From Putridiphycobacter sp965230485 (GTDB taxonomy: Bacteria; Bacteroidota; Bacteroidia; Flavobacteriales_D; Crocinitomicaceae), in the NCBI GenBank assembly GCA_965230485.1, contig CBDDLA010000001.1:2294001-2358000 (forward strand): DNA of 64,000 nt, given 5' to 3'. The notes below the pieces were generated by a model. The model made no database searches and was not told the DNA's origin. It saw nothing but the letters and a program-made list of their open reading frames with translations. Positions 1-11,400 of this stretch are shown here, in pieces (the stretch's first letter is position 1; each line of letters opens with the position of its first letter). Position numbers and translations under genes: made by a program.

Positions 1-810
1 ATCAAGATCAATTTGGTTGCCATCTATTGATAGATTAATAAAATCACTTTTTATACTGCCCTTAACCTTAAACGGCATTTCTTCAATAGTTAAATCTCCT
101 TTCGTAAAATGATATGTTTTAGATTTGGTATTAATGTTAAGCTTTAAGTCTAAATGTGCATTTTTTTCGCTGACAATTGAAAAGGAATTCGTCTTTAGCT
201 GATCAATAAAAAGTTCAGCGCTGGCCTCCAAATCATATTTACTTTCATTAAAATCTCCTTTTATTTTAGCCTCTTTTAGGTTAAAAATGTAAAATTGCTT
301 GGTTGCAACATTAGTGTATTCAAAATTGAGATTATAAAGTTTGAAAAGTTCCACTGCAAATTCAAAATTGCTAGAAGTTGTGTCCTCCGAAGGCTTAGTA
401 ATATTGTAATTTATTTCTCCATTTTCTGCCGTTTTTATTTTTAGAACTGCTTTATTGGTTTTTATATTTTTGACTTTATAATTTTCATTATAAATATCTA
501 TTACACTGAAATTAAGGTATAAGTTCTTTGCATAAAATAATGTGTCTTCACTTTTTATTGTTTCATAGTTATCTCGAATAATAACGTTCTGAAAATTGAG
601 AGATGCATATGGAAAACTTGACAAAAAAGCGACTTCAATATCCTTAACGTCAACTTTAACAGCCAAATATTTATTAATTTCGATAATAGCGTATTGCTTT
701 ATGTCCTTTTCGTAAATCTTTAGTAAAATTGTAATAAGAATAATCGCAAATAAAAAAAGAAGCGCCCCCCACAGCAATGACTTTTTTATGATTACCCATG
801 CCTTTTTCAT
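1..810 (-). CDS. AsmA-like inner-membrane-anchored protein (3' end outside window)
   Basis: The reverse strand is open from an ATG at 810 to base 1, giving 270 codons with no stop, so the C-terminal part lies outside the window. The N-terminus is a short basic stretch followed by one hydrophobic segment (about residues 11-31, rich in LLFLFAIILITILL), then a soluble region beginning with a pattern typical of AsmA-family proteins: a membrane anchor, then KVDVKDIEVAFLSSFPYASL and alternating beta strands. AsmA-like proteins span the periplasm and are linked to outer membrane lipid transport or biogenesis; that role is from family knowledge. A perfect 11-bp inverted repeat lies about 20 bases upstream (830-873). 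Family call is by pattern only; the truncation limits certainty. Confidence 0.72.
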   Translation of the reverse strand, partial: MKKAWVIIKKSLLWGALLFLFAIILITILLKIYEKDIKQYAIIEINKYLAVKVDVKDIEVAFLSSFPYASLNFQNVIIRDNYETIKSEDTLFYAKNLYLNFSVIDIYNENYKVKNIKTNKAVLKIKTAENGEINYNITKPSEDTTSSNFEFAVELFKLYNLNFEYTNVATKQFYIFNLKEAKIKGDFNESKYDLEASAELFIDQLKTNSFSIVSEKNAHLDLKLNINTKSKTYHFTKGDLTIEEMPFKVKGSIKSDFINLSIDGNQIDLD

Positions 811-829
811 TTTATTTTACCTTTTACGA

Positions 830-873
830 TTTGTTAAGTTAATTGAAAAGCGTTCAGCATAAAACTTAACAAA
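830..873. repeat. 11-bp perfect inverted repeat upstream of the AsmA-like gene
   Basis: TTTGTTAAGTT at 830-840 is matched by its exact reverse complement AACTTAACAAA at 863-873, with a 22-base spacer. It sits between the AsmA-like gene start (810) and the end of the S4 gene (940). It could be an operator, a stem-loop in the leader, or part of a termination signal for the S4 gene. No U-tract follows closely, so a standard terminator is not favoured. Confidence 0.5.
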
Positions 874-939
874 GCTATGGTAATATAGCGCTGGAATACT
901 ATAAAAGGTTACAGGTTTTCAACTAAAAAACGTTAATTG

Positions 940-1305
940 TTAGTTCCAAAAATCATCAATATCTCTCCTATCCTTTTTGGTTGGTCTGCCTGATCCCTGA
1001 TGACGATAGTATTGTTGATTCGCTTGAATTGTCTTATATTTCTCAATATCTTCAATAGGGGTAATGTCTAAAATAAAGTTGTCTACCAATTTTGCACCTA
1101 CTCTCTTATCATTCAATTCTAGCACTTTGTATAAAAACTGAACGCCTGATTTTTTGATCGAAATAATGTCGTTTACTTTAACTAATTTAGAAGTTTTTAC
1201 ACTTTCATTATTGACTAAAACACGATCTTTTTTAACAGCATCTGCAGCAATCGAGCGTGTCTTAAATAATCTGACAGACCAAATAAATTTATCAATACGC
1301 GCCAT
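940..1305 (-). CDS. S4-domain RNA-binding protein, Hsp15 (HslR) type
   Basis: 121 residues starting MARIDKFIWSVRLFKTRS, the classical opening of the heat-shock protein 15 family. The S4 fold covers about residues 1-60 (KTRSIAADAVKKDRVLVN, then KVNDIISI), followed by a basic tail (GSGRPTKKDRRDID) suited to RNA contact. In E. coli the family member binds free 50S subunits carrying nascent chains and helps recycle stalled ribosomes; here the role is by homology. The 5' end overlaps the 3' end of no gene on its own path but its first 14 bases (1292-1305) overlap the end of the upstream O-antigen ligase gene, so the two are probably co-transcribed. Confidence 0.88.
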   Translation of the reverse strand: MARIDKFIWSVRLFKTRSIAADAVKKDRVLVNNESVKTSKLVKVNDIISIKKSGVQFLYKVLELNDKRVGAKLVDNFILDITPIEDIEKYKTIQANQQYYRHQGSGRPTKKDRRDIDDFWN

Positions 1306-2854
1306 CTTTTCGGGGTTTAAATACCATAAGACTGTAAAATAATACGAAAATAGTTACCCCGGCTTGTGTCTCTAACATATCTTGCCATAAAAAAGAAAAC
1401 CCTAGTGCAATTAAAACTACACAAAGTAAATAGTCGCAAGTCTTTAAATATTTAAAAAAGGGTAGAAACCATAAAAGCAATAGTGCAACAAAACCGATTA
1501 GGCCATGACTGATCCATATGGTTAAAAATTGATTATGACTGCGGTGTTGATTCTCTGTTTTAAGTAAACTTTCCCTTTTAATATATTGATCATTAAAAGC
1601 TTGCTGAACATCTCCTATTCCAACACCAAACAGCCAATTGGTTTTTAATATTCCGCCAGCAGCTAACAGGTGAAGACGTCTCTGAATGATCGAATTTCCA
1701 TTTGGGTCACCATTAGATTTTAATAAAAATAATTGCATTTTTAAATCACTAATCTTTTCAATTAGCCCTCTATTTATTTTATAATTTGAAAAACCATTTT
1801 CAATATTTCTGATATCTGAATCTGTTAGGCTTAAGAACCCTATAGAGTCTTTTCGTAAATCTTTTGAAGTCATATAACGATAAAGCGTTCCTGCTATTGG
1901 ATGTCCTTTTTTATCGAGACTATCAAAATGAACTTCAGATCTTTTAGGCCATGCTGCTCGGCATTCTTTTTCCGAAATATACTGATAAACCAATTTCCCA
2001 TCTTCAGTAATTTTTGTGTTTTTTTGATGGTAATAACCATTGTTATTAGCCGTGTAAAGTTCCAATTTTTTTAAATCATTTTTCGGTATTTCGGCTGGTG
2101 CTTGCTTCCAAATATAAATAAGACCAACTAATGATAACACCAGAATAGAAGATAAAATAATGCTCAATACTTTTTTAAGTGTCTTATTGGAGAGATGATG
2201 AATCCAATATATTACAGATAAAATTGAAAGGATCACAAAAAGTCCGTAACCATTTACGACCTGAGATTTATATTGATAAAATGACAACCATAATATAACC
2301 GGCCAAAGTAAAAGAAATGAGAATTTCTTTTTCAACCAGATATAGTATGTAAAAAAGATTCCCAAATTGACAACAATTGAAAACCGGATATGTGAAATGA
2401 AACGGCTCATTTGTCGAATATCATATACTTCGTCTAAATGAATACTAAATTGAGCATAATTCCAGACAGATGCTACAATTAATGTACCTAAAAAAATATA
2501 GATAACATAATAGAAATGAGTCTTATTTATTGGTGTACTGGTTCCTAAAACTAGTGGAATAACCAAAAAAGGTAATTTAACCCTAAGGTCATGTATCCCA
2601 TATGAAAGATCATTGCTCCAAAGTAAAGTTAGCGCCCCAAAGAGGAAGATAAACACGAAAATCCAAACGATCGGATTCTTAGAAAATCGATCTAATTTAG
2701 AAGAAAAATCTGCTTCAAATATCCAGTTTGCAGCTAGTAGAAGGGTGCCTATACTCATTAGAGCATTTGATGTGGACACACCTATTGCTAATAAGAATAG
2801 GGCGGTTAGCTTTACATATAAATGTATTGGCGCATTAAACCATTTGTTGAGCAT
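1292..2854 (-). CDS. O-antigen ligase family membrane protein (Wzy_C/WaaL type)
   Basis: 520-residue polytopic membrane protein. About five or six hydrophobic segments precede residue 255, then comes a large hydrophilic insert (about 255-385) and two or more further segments to the C-terminus. The signature region is FGVGIGDV followed by HRSHNQFLTIWISHGLIGF, matching the Wzy_C pattern of O-antigen ligases and polymerases. These enzymes join undecaprenyl-linked polysaccharide to lipid A core or polymerise it at the periplasmic face; substrate cannot be told here. ATG at 2854 lies three bases after the stop of the S41 protease gene (2858-2860), and the 3' end overlaps the S4 gene by 14 bases, suggesting one transcript. 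No other polysaccharide gene is nearby. Confidence 0.85.
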   Translation of the reverse strand: MLNKWFNAPIHLYVKLTALFLLAIGVSTSNALMSIGTLLLAANWIFEADFSSKLDRFSKNPIVWIFVFIFLFGALTLLWSNDLSYGIHDLRVKLPFLVIPLVLGTSTPINKTHFYYVIYIFLGTLIVASVWNYAQFSIHLDEVYDIRQMSRFISHIRFSIVVNLGIFFTYYIWLKKKFSFLLLWPVILWLSFYQYKSQVVNGYGLFVILSILSVIYWIHHLSNKTLKKVLSIILSSILVLSLVGLIYIWKQAPAEIPKNDLKKLELYTANNNGYYHQKNTKITEDGKLVYQYISEKECRAAWPKRSEVHFDSLDKKGHPIAGTLYRYMTSKDLRKDSIGFLSLTDSDIRNIENGFSNYKINRGLIEKISDLKMQLFLLKSNGDPNGNSIIQRRLHLLAAGGILKTNWLFGVGIGDVQQAFNDQYIKRESLLKTENQHRSHNQFLTIWISHGLIGFVALLLLWFLPFFKYLKTCDYLLCVVLIALGFSFLWQDMLETQAGVTIFVLFYSLMVFKPRKDGAY

Positions 2855-2857
2855 GCA

Positions 2858-4510
2858 TTAATTTTGGGTATTGAGTATACTATTGTAACGCACTTTATCA
2901 TTTAATATTTTAATCGCCTCCAAAATATACTCATCTGTCACTAAAGATTGCTGAATTCTTCCAGTTTGGTAGTAGTACCTGCCCACTATTTCATCTTCTA
3001 GTAAACTAACAATTTCTTTTTTATGACGCTCAATGTCTGCCGATTTCGAAGGCTGGTAAGCAGCCTTCAATTGATTAAATAAAGTTTCATTTGCTTCATA
3101 AACACCTTCAGCTATTGCTTCTTTCTTCAGTGTTTCCATTACTTCGCTTGCCCCAGTAGTATATTCAAAATCGCGAGATATCGCCATTTGTTTAAACGCT
3201 TCAAAGTCGGAATCTGATAGTTTAAATTCGCCTGCTTTCGGAATACTTTCATGATTGATTCTATACTGAGTTGCGAAATCAAAAATAATGTTTTCTACAA
3301 CGAGTAATGATGTTAACCGACTAAATGTTTCTAGCTCAATTTTAACGTCTGGTTCAACGCCTCTGCCATCAATAACCGGTCTCCCGTTTTTCGTTTTAAA
3401 TTTTTTAATATTCTCTTCCAATACTTCTTCTGCATTCTCGCCTGCTTCTCTGGCTGAATAATCCAACTTTTGAATACATCTACCACTTGGTGTATAATAC
3501 TTAGCAATGGTTACTTTTATTTTTGCATTATATTTTAAATCCAAAGGCCTTTGCACTAATCCTTTTCCAAACGTAGTTTCACCAATAATAACGGCCCTAT
3601 CTAAATCTTGAAGTGCCCCAGATACTATTTCACTTGCTGAAGCAGATCCCCCATCTACTAAAACAACAAGTGGAATATCTTTATTGATAGGCTTTGCTCT
3701 TGCATTATAAGATTGGTTAACACCTTCCATTCTACCCTTTATTTCGACAATATCTGAACCCTTTTCAACAAAAAAATTAACGATCTGATTGGCTTGCATC
3801 AGCAAACCTCCACCGTTACCTCTTAAGTCAAGTATCAACTTTTCAATGTCATCTCCTTTATTTAGTTTATTATAAGCATCCAATATTTCCTTGGCCGCTG
3901 TTTGAGTGAATGCATCTAATTTAATATACCCAATTTTATCACCAACTAATCCTGAATAAGGGACCGGGCCCATCTTTATCTCTTCTCTGACCACGGTAAA
4001 AGTCTTATACTCTCCTTGTCTTTTAACTTTTATGTCTAATGATTTACCTGGTTGTCCTTTTAACTTATCTGATACTTGTGAAGATGATAATTCTTCAACA
4101 TTTTTGCCATCAATCTCAATAAAAATATCTCCTGGAATCAACCCTGCTTTTTGTGCAGGAAAATTCTCATGAGGCTCTATGACCATTACGTCATCTTTAA
4201 CTTGTCTTATAATAGCACCAATACCGCCATACTGGCCCGTCGTCATTAATTTATACTCCTCCATCTTCGATTCGGGAATATAATTGGTATAAGGATCTAA
4301 TTCTGCTAACATAGCATCAATCCCTGCTTTCATTATCTGCCCCGGGTTTGGCTCGTCGACGTAATAGAGGTCAACATTTTTGTACACCATTTCTAATAAT
4401 TCCAAATTCTTTAGAATTTCAAAATCAGTATCGTATTCCGGCATTACCTGCGCAGAAAGTACAGTTGAAAAAACTAATGACAGGGCTATTATATATTCTT
4501 TAATCTTCAT
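2858..4510 (-). CDS. S41 family C-terminal processing peptidase (CtpA/Prc type)
   Basis: 550 residues. Signal peptide at about 1-20 (MKIKEYIIALSLVFSTVLSA). A helical N-domain runs to about 90, a PDZ domain covers about 92-172 (GGIGAIIRQVKD, then GLIPGDIFIEIDG), and the protease core follows. The nucleophile is Ser291 in GGSASASEIVSG and the general base Lys316 in TTFGKGLVQ; their spacing of 25 matches characterised S41 enzymes. The C-terminal 130 residues are a helical extension. It is exported and probably cleaves or trims periplasmic or secreted proteins from their C-termini. Its first 11 bases overlap rnpA, and the O-antigen ligase gene follows after three bases. Confidence 0.93.
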   Translation of the reverse strand: MKIKEYIIALSLVFSTVLSAQVMPEYDTDFEILKNLELLEMVYKNVDLYYVDEPNPGQIMKAGIDAMLAELDPYTNYIPESKMEEYKLMTTGQYGGIGAIIRQVKDDVMVIEPHENFPAQKAGLIPGDIFIEIDGKNVEELSSSQVSDKLKGQPGKSLDIKVKRQGEYKTFTVVREEIKMGPVPYSGLVGDKIGYIKLDAFTQTAAKEILDAYNKLNKGDDIEKLILDLRGNGGGLLMQANQIVNFFVEKGSDIVEIKGRMEGVNQSYNARAKPINKDIPLVVLVDGGSASASEIVSGALQDLDRAVIIGETTFGKGLVQRPLDLKYNAKIKVTIAKYYTPSGRCIQKLDYSAREAGENAEEVLEENIKKFKTKNGRPVIDGRGVEPDVKIELETFSRLTSLLVVENIIFDFATQYRINHESIPKAGEFKLSDSDFEAFKQMAISRDFEYTTGASEVMETLKKEAIAEGVYEANETLFNQLKAAYQPSKSADIERHKKEIVSLLEDEIVGRYYYQTGRIQQSLVTDEYILEAIKILNDKVRYNSILNTQN

Positions 4511-4919
4511 ATGTCTTATTTTTTATCTCTTTAATAAGCGTATCTAGGAGCAAAATTAGTTTTTTTTCAATAAAACTATAGGTCTCTTTTTCCTTACCTA
4601 TATACACTAAAAATAGTGCCATTTTTCTATTGCCAATTATCACTTCGTCAATTAAAGGTTTTTTATTTAGTCGGTAAGCCTCCCTTATTTGTCTTTTTAA
4701 TCGGTTTCGCTTTGCGGCAAGTCTAATTTTACGCTTTGGAACAGAGATTACAATTTGAAGTGGAAAGGTCATTTCAGCTTCCTGCTCAACTTCTAAATAA
4801 TTTAGGATAAATGGATATGATTTAATCTTTTTCCCATAATTGTAAATAGCATCAATAATTTTTCTTGAGCATAATTTTTCTGCTTTAGGAAATTGATATA
4901 AACCAGATGAGTTTGTCAT
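4500..4919 (-). CDS. rnpA: Ribonuclease P protein component
   Basis: 139 residues from ATG at 4919. The open frame extends three codons upstream to a TTG, but the ATG is the better start. The family signature RNRLKRQIREAYR lies at about residues 72-84 with the preceding KRKIRLAAK strand; the N-terminus (FPKAEKLCSRKIIDAIYN) and a central VISVPKRKIR strand also fit. The product is the basic protein that binds RNase P RNA and helps process the 5' ends of tRNA precursors. It is unusual only in being followed, with an 11-base overlap, by the S41 protease, an arrangement that is familiar in Bacteroidota. rpmH is not adjacent here. Confidence 0.92.
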   Translation of the reverse strand: MTNSSGLYQFPKAEKLCSRKIIDAIYNYGKKIKSYPFILNYLEVEQEAEMTFPLQIVISVPKRKIRLAAKRNRLKRQIREAYRLNKKPLIDEVIIGNRKMALFLVYIGKEKETYSFIEKKLILLLDTLIKEIKNKTYED

Positions 4920-4979
4920 CAAGTCCAAAGTTAAAGATTAAAAGTCAAAAATATCCTCAAGAATCGCTATGAAGAGCAG

Positions 4980-5432
4980 TTATCCTCGTTTAAGTTTAAA
5001 AAACTTCTTTAGAATTGCTTCACAAGGTTCTTTATATACTGAGCCTCGCACGATTGTTTTAGGATGATAAATACTTTGAGCTAACCGAGTAGCTCCTCGC
5101 TTAGGATCGGAGGCACCATAGACAATATTTGAAATTTGCGACCATGCTAAAGCTCCAGCACACATGACGCAGGGTTCAAGTGTCACATAAAGGGTACAGT
5201 CCCTTAAATATTTAGCACCTAAATACTCTGCGGCGGCTGTTATGGCCTGCATTTCAGCATGAGCAGTTACATCATTAAGCTTTTCTGTGTAATTATGCGC
5301 CCTTGCTATAATGGTATTGGTTTTATTGGCAACAACTACAGCACCAACAGGAACTTCGTCTTGTTCAAATGCCATTTCTGCCTGAAGATAGGCTTGCTTC
5401 ATAAAATACTCTGGCGTGAAAACATCTATCAT
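4980..5432 (-). CDS. tadA: tRNA-specific adenosine deaminase (wobble A34 to inosine)
   Basis: 150 residues with the complete cytidine-deaminase-fold site: His58-Ala-Glu60 (HAEMQAI) and Pro87-Cys88-x-x-Cys91 (PCVMCAGA). His58, Cys88 and Cys91 are the expected zinc ligands and Glu60 the proton shuttle. Length and the MKQAYLQAEMAFEQDEVPVGAVV opening (read in two parts) agree with TadA rather than with free-nucleobase deaminases. TadA deaminates A34 of tRNA-Arg(ACG). The start codon overlaps the stop of the alpha-2-macroglobulin gene as ATGA (5429-5432), so translation is probably coupled. Confidence 0.93.
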   Translation of the reverse strand: MIDVFTPEYFMKQAYLQAEMAFEQDEVPVGAVVVANKTNTIIARAHNYTEKLNDVTAHAEMQAITAAAEYLGAKYLRDCTLYVTLEPCVMCAGALAWSQISNIVYGASDPKRGATRLAQSIYHPKTIVRGSVYKEPCEAILKKFFKLKRG

Positions 5433-8400
5433 TGCTTAGTCATTATTTCAATTCTTACTCCATTTGAGTGTGACATATATTCTGGAGCATACATGCATTG
5501 GATTGAAGCTATTCCGTTTGAAAAATTACCAACCTGCTCTGCCCTTAAATCGTATTCGAATACATAGGTTCCTTTTGGAATAAAATCAAAAAAGAAATTA
5601 GTGGATGCATCTTTAGTGGCTTGATAATAGCCGAGTCCACCTTGATATTTGTATTTCGAAACAACATTTATTGGCTCAAAACCAGATGCTCTCAAGTCTT
5701 TCATATGCACGTATTCAAGGTTTCTGTCAGTACGTAATTCTATACGTACTCTAACTTTGTCACCTACGTTTAGGGAAGATTGACTGGATATAGTTTCTAA
5801 TTTTTCTCCTCTATTGGTTAAAACTACTTTGTGTATAGTTTTGTCAAGTTGGAGAGGTGTTTTGGCAAAAGTAATCTTATCTAAATCTTCAAAATACTGC
5901 CAATACATAGCTCCCCAAGCAGGTCCTGGACTGTCTTTGATGACTTTAATCGACGACATCTCAGAATGAATGTCTTTAGTGTTCCATTTTGTTTTAAAAT
6001 AGCCTGTGCCAGGTTCTGGCTTTACAATGTAAGGATCTGACGAGGGTTCGTTGTTATATTCTATTGCCTTTCCTCCAACAGTAACTTTAACTAAATTATT
6101 AGTAGCCAACAAATCAATTCCATTTAATAAAAGGGCATATACTGCTTCTGTTGTTTGTTTTGTTGTTTTCCAATGAGTGGTTTGTTTTTCTTTGAGTAAC
6201 CACATTTTTAACTGTTCTACTGAAGACATATCATTCATTTCATTAAAAAACTCTATCATTAAAGCCTGTGTCTCAATTGGTGCCTGATACCAATAATATC
6301 CACTAGTATAAGATTTCCAGTACATCCCAAACTCTTCATGAAGAATTGCATTATCTTTTAACGACTTATAAATATCAGTAGATAATTCATCCATTTCCAT
6401 TCTTTTGGCTGCTAGACCAATCATTCCTTTCGCGTAGATATTATATTCTAGCCAAAATTTTTCCGCTTGACTTTTGTAATAAATCACTGCTTCTTGAGTC
6501 GCTTTGCTCATCTTTATATCCTTAAAATATGAGCGCATATATAAATACTGAATTTGTATATAACCAAGATGGTTCTTTCCTAAATATGATTCTGAATGGT
6601 ATTTCTTCAGCCTTTCTAAATCAAGAACAATTTGATTATCCAGATATTGAACCCCCTTTACAACCATTCTACGGACTTTTCTATCGGTTTTAATTGCAGA
6701 GATACCTAAAACATCTAAATGTCCTAGACCCGTAATAATATGCTGAGTAATATAACGGTTATCTCTCATTCCAGGAAACCATGACCAACCGCCACTATTC
6801 GATTGTGCTTTAATTGTTTTGGATAACGCTTTTTGCAATTCACCATTCATTCTGTTTAAATCCAATAAAACAGATAAATTTTGTTTAGTTTCACTTTCGT
6901 TATTAGCATTTAATACCCATGGTGTCTCTTCTAATATTAATGATTTTAACTCTTGGTTCTTGTTTAAGTTCGACAGGAATGCTTCTGGTGATTCATTACG
7001 CCATTTGTCAATTACTGATTTAATTTTTGGTTTACTATTCAAAACATGGGTTGCAATAGCATTTGAATAATAACGGGTGAAGGTTTGCTCGGCACATTCA
7101 TAAGGGTATTCCATCATATAAGGCATTGCTTGTAGGGCATACCAAGCAGGGTTACTGGTAAATTCAAGTGTTAATTGATGATGTTTTAAGGTTGTGCTCT
7201 TATGTTCTTTCAGCTTCCTAAAAGTGAAAAATTTACTCCCAGCCTTACTAATGGGCATTGGCATAGACTCTGTCACTAGCATCCTATTCGATAAAATAGG
7301 CAACACATTTTCTTCTCCATCAGAATGTTTGGGGGAACTTGCGATAATTTGATACTTTAGAGATGATCTACCTTCTGGTACTTTTAGCGTCCACGCTACC
7401 TGAGTATTACCATCTGACTTTACGTTAAAAGGTTGTTCTTCTTTACCATATACAAATTGACTAGTGATGTCTTTTTCTGTAAATGGATCAAAACATTTAA
7501 GAGTTGCATTGCCATTAATGACTTCATTTGAAATATTAGAAATTTTGGTAGAAATAGTTATCTGGTCGTTTTCTCTTAAAAAGCGAGGCATATTGGGAAG
7601 TACCATTAGGTCCTTTTGAGTCACTAGTTCTTTTTCTATTTGACCGATTTCTAGCATCTTGCTGTGAGCCAGACCTAAAAACCGCCATTTAGTTAGGCTT
7701 TCAGGCATAGTAAATTTAATTTGAATTTCACCCGCCTCGTTTGTATGCAATTGAGGATAAAAAAATGCAGTTTCATTAAAATTTTGACGTGGTTTTAGAG
7801 TCGAAGTACTCGACGTTTCTGTTGACTTGGAATTATCATTTCCTAATTCTCCTGGTTTATATTCTTCATTACCATCTAAGCTTTCACTATGCTCTGCAGC
7901 AACAGGTGCTGGCGAAGCCTCTTTTGACTTTTTATCTTTATTGCTTTTAACCCTCCTTTCCGTATCATCAATATCCATCATGGGTTCTGATTCTCCTTCC
8001 CCTTTGAATAAATTACTCTCTAATGTTATTCCATCAATCATTCCGCTATAAGAATGTGAATTATAACCAAAGGTATTTAAATAAGGATATGTTCGATATG
8101 GCATTTGCTCAAACGTATTCCAATAATAATTAATATTATTAGCTGAAGCCTTTCCAAACCCATCAGGACTGCGCCATGAATTAGTTTTGAAATAAGGTTG
8201 TGTTACATTTAAATTAAAACTATTTTCACTAAATAACTCATCTAAAGAAGCGTCATATAAAGTTGCCAATAATTCCGCTTGCGCTTTTTCGTTTTCTGCA
8301 TTTTTGATGATAATGGTCCATTCTTCATCTTGTCCTGGTAATAATTTATTCCTAAACGATTCTAGAGAAATATCCAAGTAATGATCTGGTGCGGGAACAT

Positions 8401-11400
8401 TAATATCAAAAGATTTTCTATAAGAACGATCGTTTTTAACCACTGTAAAATCAATGTGTAAATTACCTACATATTTATCTGTTACGTCAAAATCAAGTGA
8501 AACTTGCTCATTCTTTAAATGCAACCAATCTTGTTGAATAGTTTTTCCCTTAAAGTCAATGCTATAAAACACATTCAAATGCTCTTCCGCTGACGAGATT
8601 AAAAACTCTACTTTTTGACCTGGTTTTACAGTTCTTGCCAAAGGAATAAATTGACAAACATCATTATCAATGGCTTTTTTTGATTGAGGATTATAAATTG
8701 TAAAGTAAGCTTCATCTTTTACCTCAATGCCGTTTTTATCTTTTGCTGTAGCCATGTACTTGTATTTTCCAACTGGCCATTTATTTGTGATATTTAAGTC
8801 AATTTTTCCTCCTTCTTTTGTGCTGAATGATCCACTTTGTAATATATCACCTACCTTCCATTGATGATAATTTGATTCATTTTCAAACTCATCACCTGGA
8901 AAAAGTTTATTGAATGCCTCCTTAGTCCAATTTTGATAATCAGGATTAGACCATAACCTTTTACGATAAGTGCTTTTTGGAGCTTCTAATTTATGAATAG
9001 TATAATTACCAGTAACACCTAGTTTTTCTCCATTCAAGCTACTGGTTGTAATTTCGAAAGTACTTTTTTCTAAACCATTTATTTGCTTAGAAATATTATT
9101 TGCTAATACTAAGCTATGGTAGCCAAGACTAAACGTTTTGGAGGCAGTGCGTGTTTCCCCGTTTATATCTGCTACATCAACTGTAATAAAGTAGTTAAAA
9201 ATAGGCTGTGTTTTGGGGTTTATTGTCTCATCCGGTAAAGCTTTAAATGTAAATTCAAATTCGCCTGTTTCATTTGTAGTAGTCTCCCCATTTTCAATTT
9301 CCTTTGATGGGGATGGGCGGTGCCACCAGCGCCAATAATTATAACGCGCAGTTCTTTGTATCCTATATTGAACTGTTGCATCTGATATTTTGCTTCCTGC
9401 AAAAGCTTCTGCTAAGCCCTTAACTGTAATCATATCATTCAATTTATACTCCCCTTTTAAAGGGTTAATTTGAGCGCTAAACTTCGGCCGTTTGTATTCT
9501 TCCACCTGAACATTGACTGAGCCATGAGTAGTTTTAATGGTCATTCTACCTGTAAGTACCCCATATGGAGCAACAAACTTTCCTTCAAAAGATCCGAACT
9601 CATTTGTGATAACCTTAATCTTTTTTACCTCTTGATAGTTTACGTCAAGCAACTTAACTTCTGTTTTATAATCTTTTTTAAGCTTACTTTCTATTCCATC
9701 AAATTCTGTCACTATACCTTTAAAATATATAGTTTGACCAGGCCTATACAATGTCCTGTCGGTAAATAAATTTACTTCTGTTTTCGCCAAATTTTGCTGC
9801 CTGTTTCCATAATGATAAAAGGATTGCTTTGGTTCATAAAAATCATCTCCACTTTTTAAAGAGACGTAATATGACTGATAACGTTTTAGTTCATCTGACT
9901 GCACTAGACCGTTTTCATCTGTTTTGTAGGTGCCAATTGTTTTTCCTACATACTTTTTTAACATCCTATTGTATTCTGACTTCTTTATTTTTAGCTCAGC
10001 ACCTTCCAATGGGTGACCAGTTTTTCGGCATAATGCCATTACCTCAACTATATCGCCATTATGTTTTACCTGGCTTGTTAGTTGAGTTACCCAAAATTGT
10101 GAGTACACAAATCCAATATTGTCCTTTTCAATTTCACTGTCAGAGCTAACAGCTATCAGATAATGTCCTTTATCTAAATTTGGAAGTAGCAGTTCGGTTG
10201 AATGTAAAAAGAAGTCCTCAATTCCTGGAAGCGAAACTTCTTTGGTATAAATCGCTTCATGCTTTGATATATACTTTTTAATTCCATCTGAATTCAAGTT
10301 TTCCTCATGTCCATAGCTTAGAATTTTAATGAATACCTTGCTACAGTTCTTGTATGACAATAAAAATTTATCCTGTTTATTGGGCAAATAAGCTTGTTCT
10401 ATAGAAATTGACAATGCTTTAGAATTAATATGACTTAAAAGTGCTTTGCATTGCCTGGCGCCAAAAGTTTGCGGTGATTTTTTTAAAACCTGATTACAAA
10501 TTAAAGCTGCTTGCGTTCTTTTTGCTTTTTCTTCCGGAGTTGCAGTTTTAAGTTCTATCTGTTGACTTTGATCAAATAATAGTTGTGCCTTTTCATACCA
10601 TGCTTCGCTAACATATTGATGATCTTTATAGGCAAGGGCCATATTATTAATAGCCTGCTCGTATAACTTTTCCTTGTTGGCTAAAACTGAGTAGTCTCTT
10701 GCCCATCTCAGTCTTTTCAATTGTAAATGAAACAGTGATTCCAGATCATTATTTTTCAAAAAATCTCGTGTTAGGGCCTGTAAGGTTTCGGCTGCGTAAT
10801 ACTTTAAATTAAAAGAGTCAGTTGTACTGATCCTTAAATTTATGAAAGCTTCATTGGTTTTAAAATAGGCTTCATTCTTAATACTAAAAGTCTGAGCTGG
10901 ACCATCAATATTAAATGAATTCGAACTAAAGAACTTGAAAGCTCTATTTGCAAGAAAGTGATATAATGTCCAATCATTAGAAACCTCATTAGTTAATTCT
11001 TTGATTAATTCAGGAAAGGCATTACTCTTAACACTATTTAATTCGTGCCTGTTTTGTATGGAACCTTGATAATTCTCAATTATTTTTTTGGCGAGTCTTT
11101 CTAAGTCCCAAGTTCGTATGTCTTCTAATTTTACGTCTGCTTCTAAAATGGTTCTATCTTTGAACTTCCAACTATTCCTTGCGTAATAACCGAAGTAAAC
11201 CTCTGCTAAAATAGATTTCAGAATGGCTGCTGTTTTGGAATCAGATGCTTCAATGAGTTTTTCAAGGTTATAGATGCCAAGCACATAGTCATCTTCAGTG
11301 ATATATTGATTGTACTTTAGTTGAAAAAAACTAGACTTTACAACCTGAACTATATTCTCTGTTTTAATAGCCTCCTCAAGCAAAATATCTACTTTTTTGA

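Noticed and set aside
1154..1342. 62-codon plus-strand frame
   Set aside because: Antisense shadow of the S4 and O-antigen ligase genes.
7827..8051. 74-codon plus-strand frame rich in Ser and Leu
   Set aside because: Antisense to the charged linker of the alpha-2-macroglobulin; its composition simply mirrors that linker.
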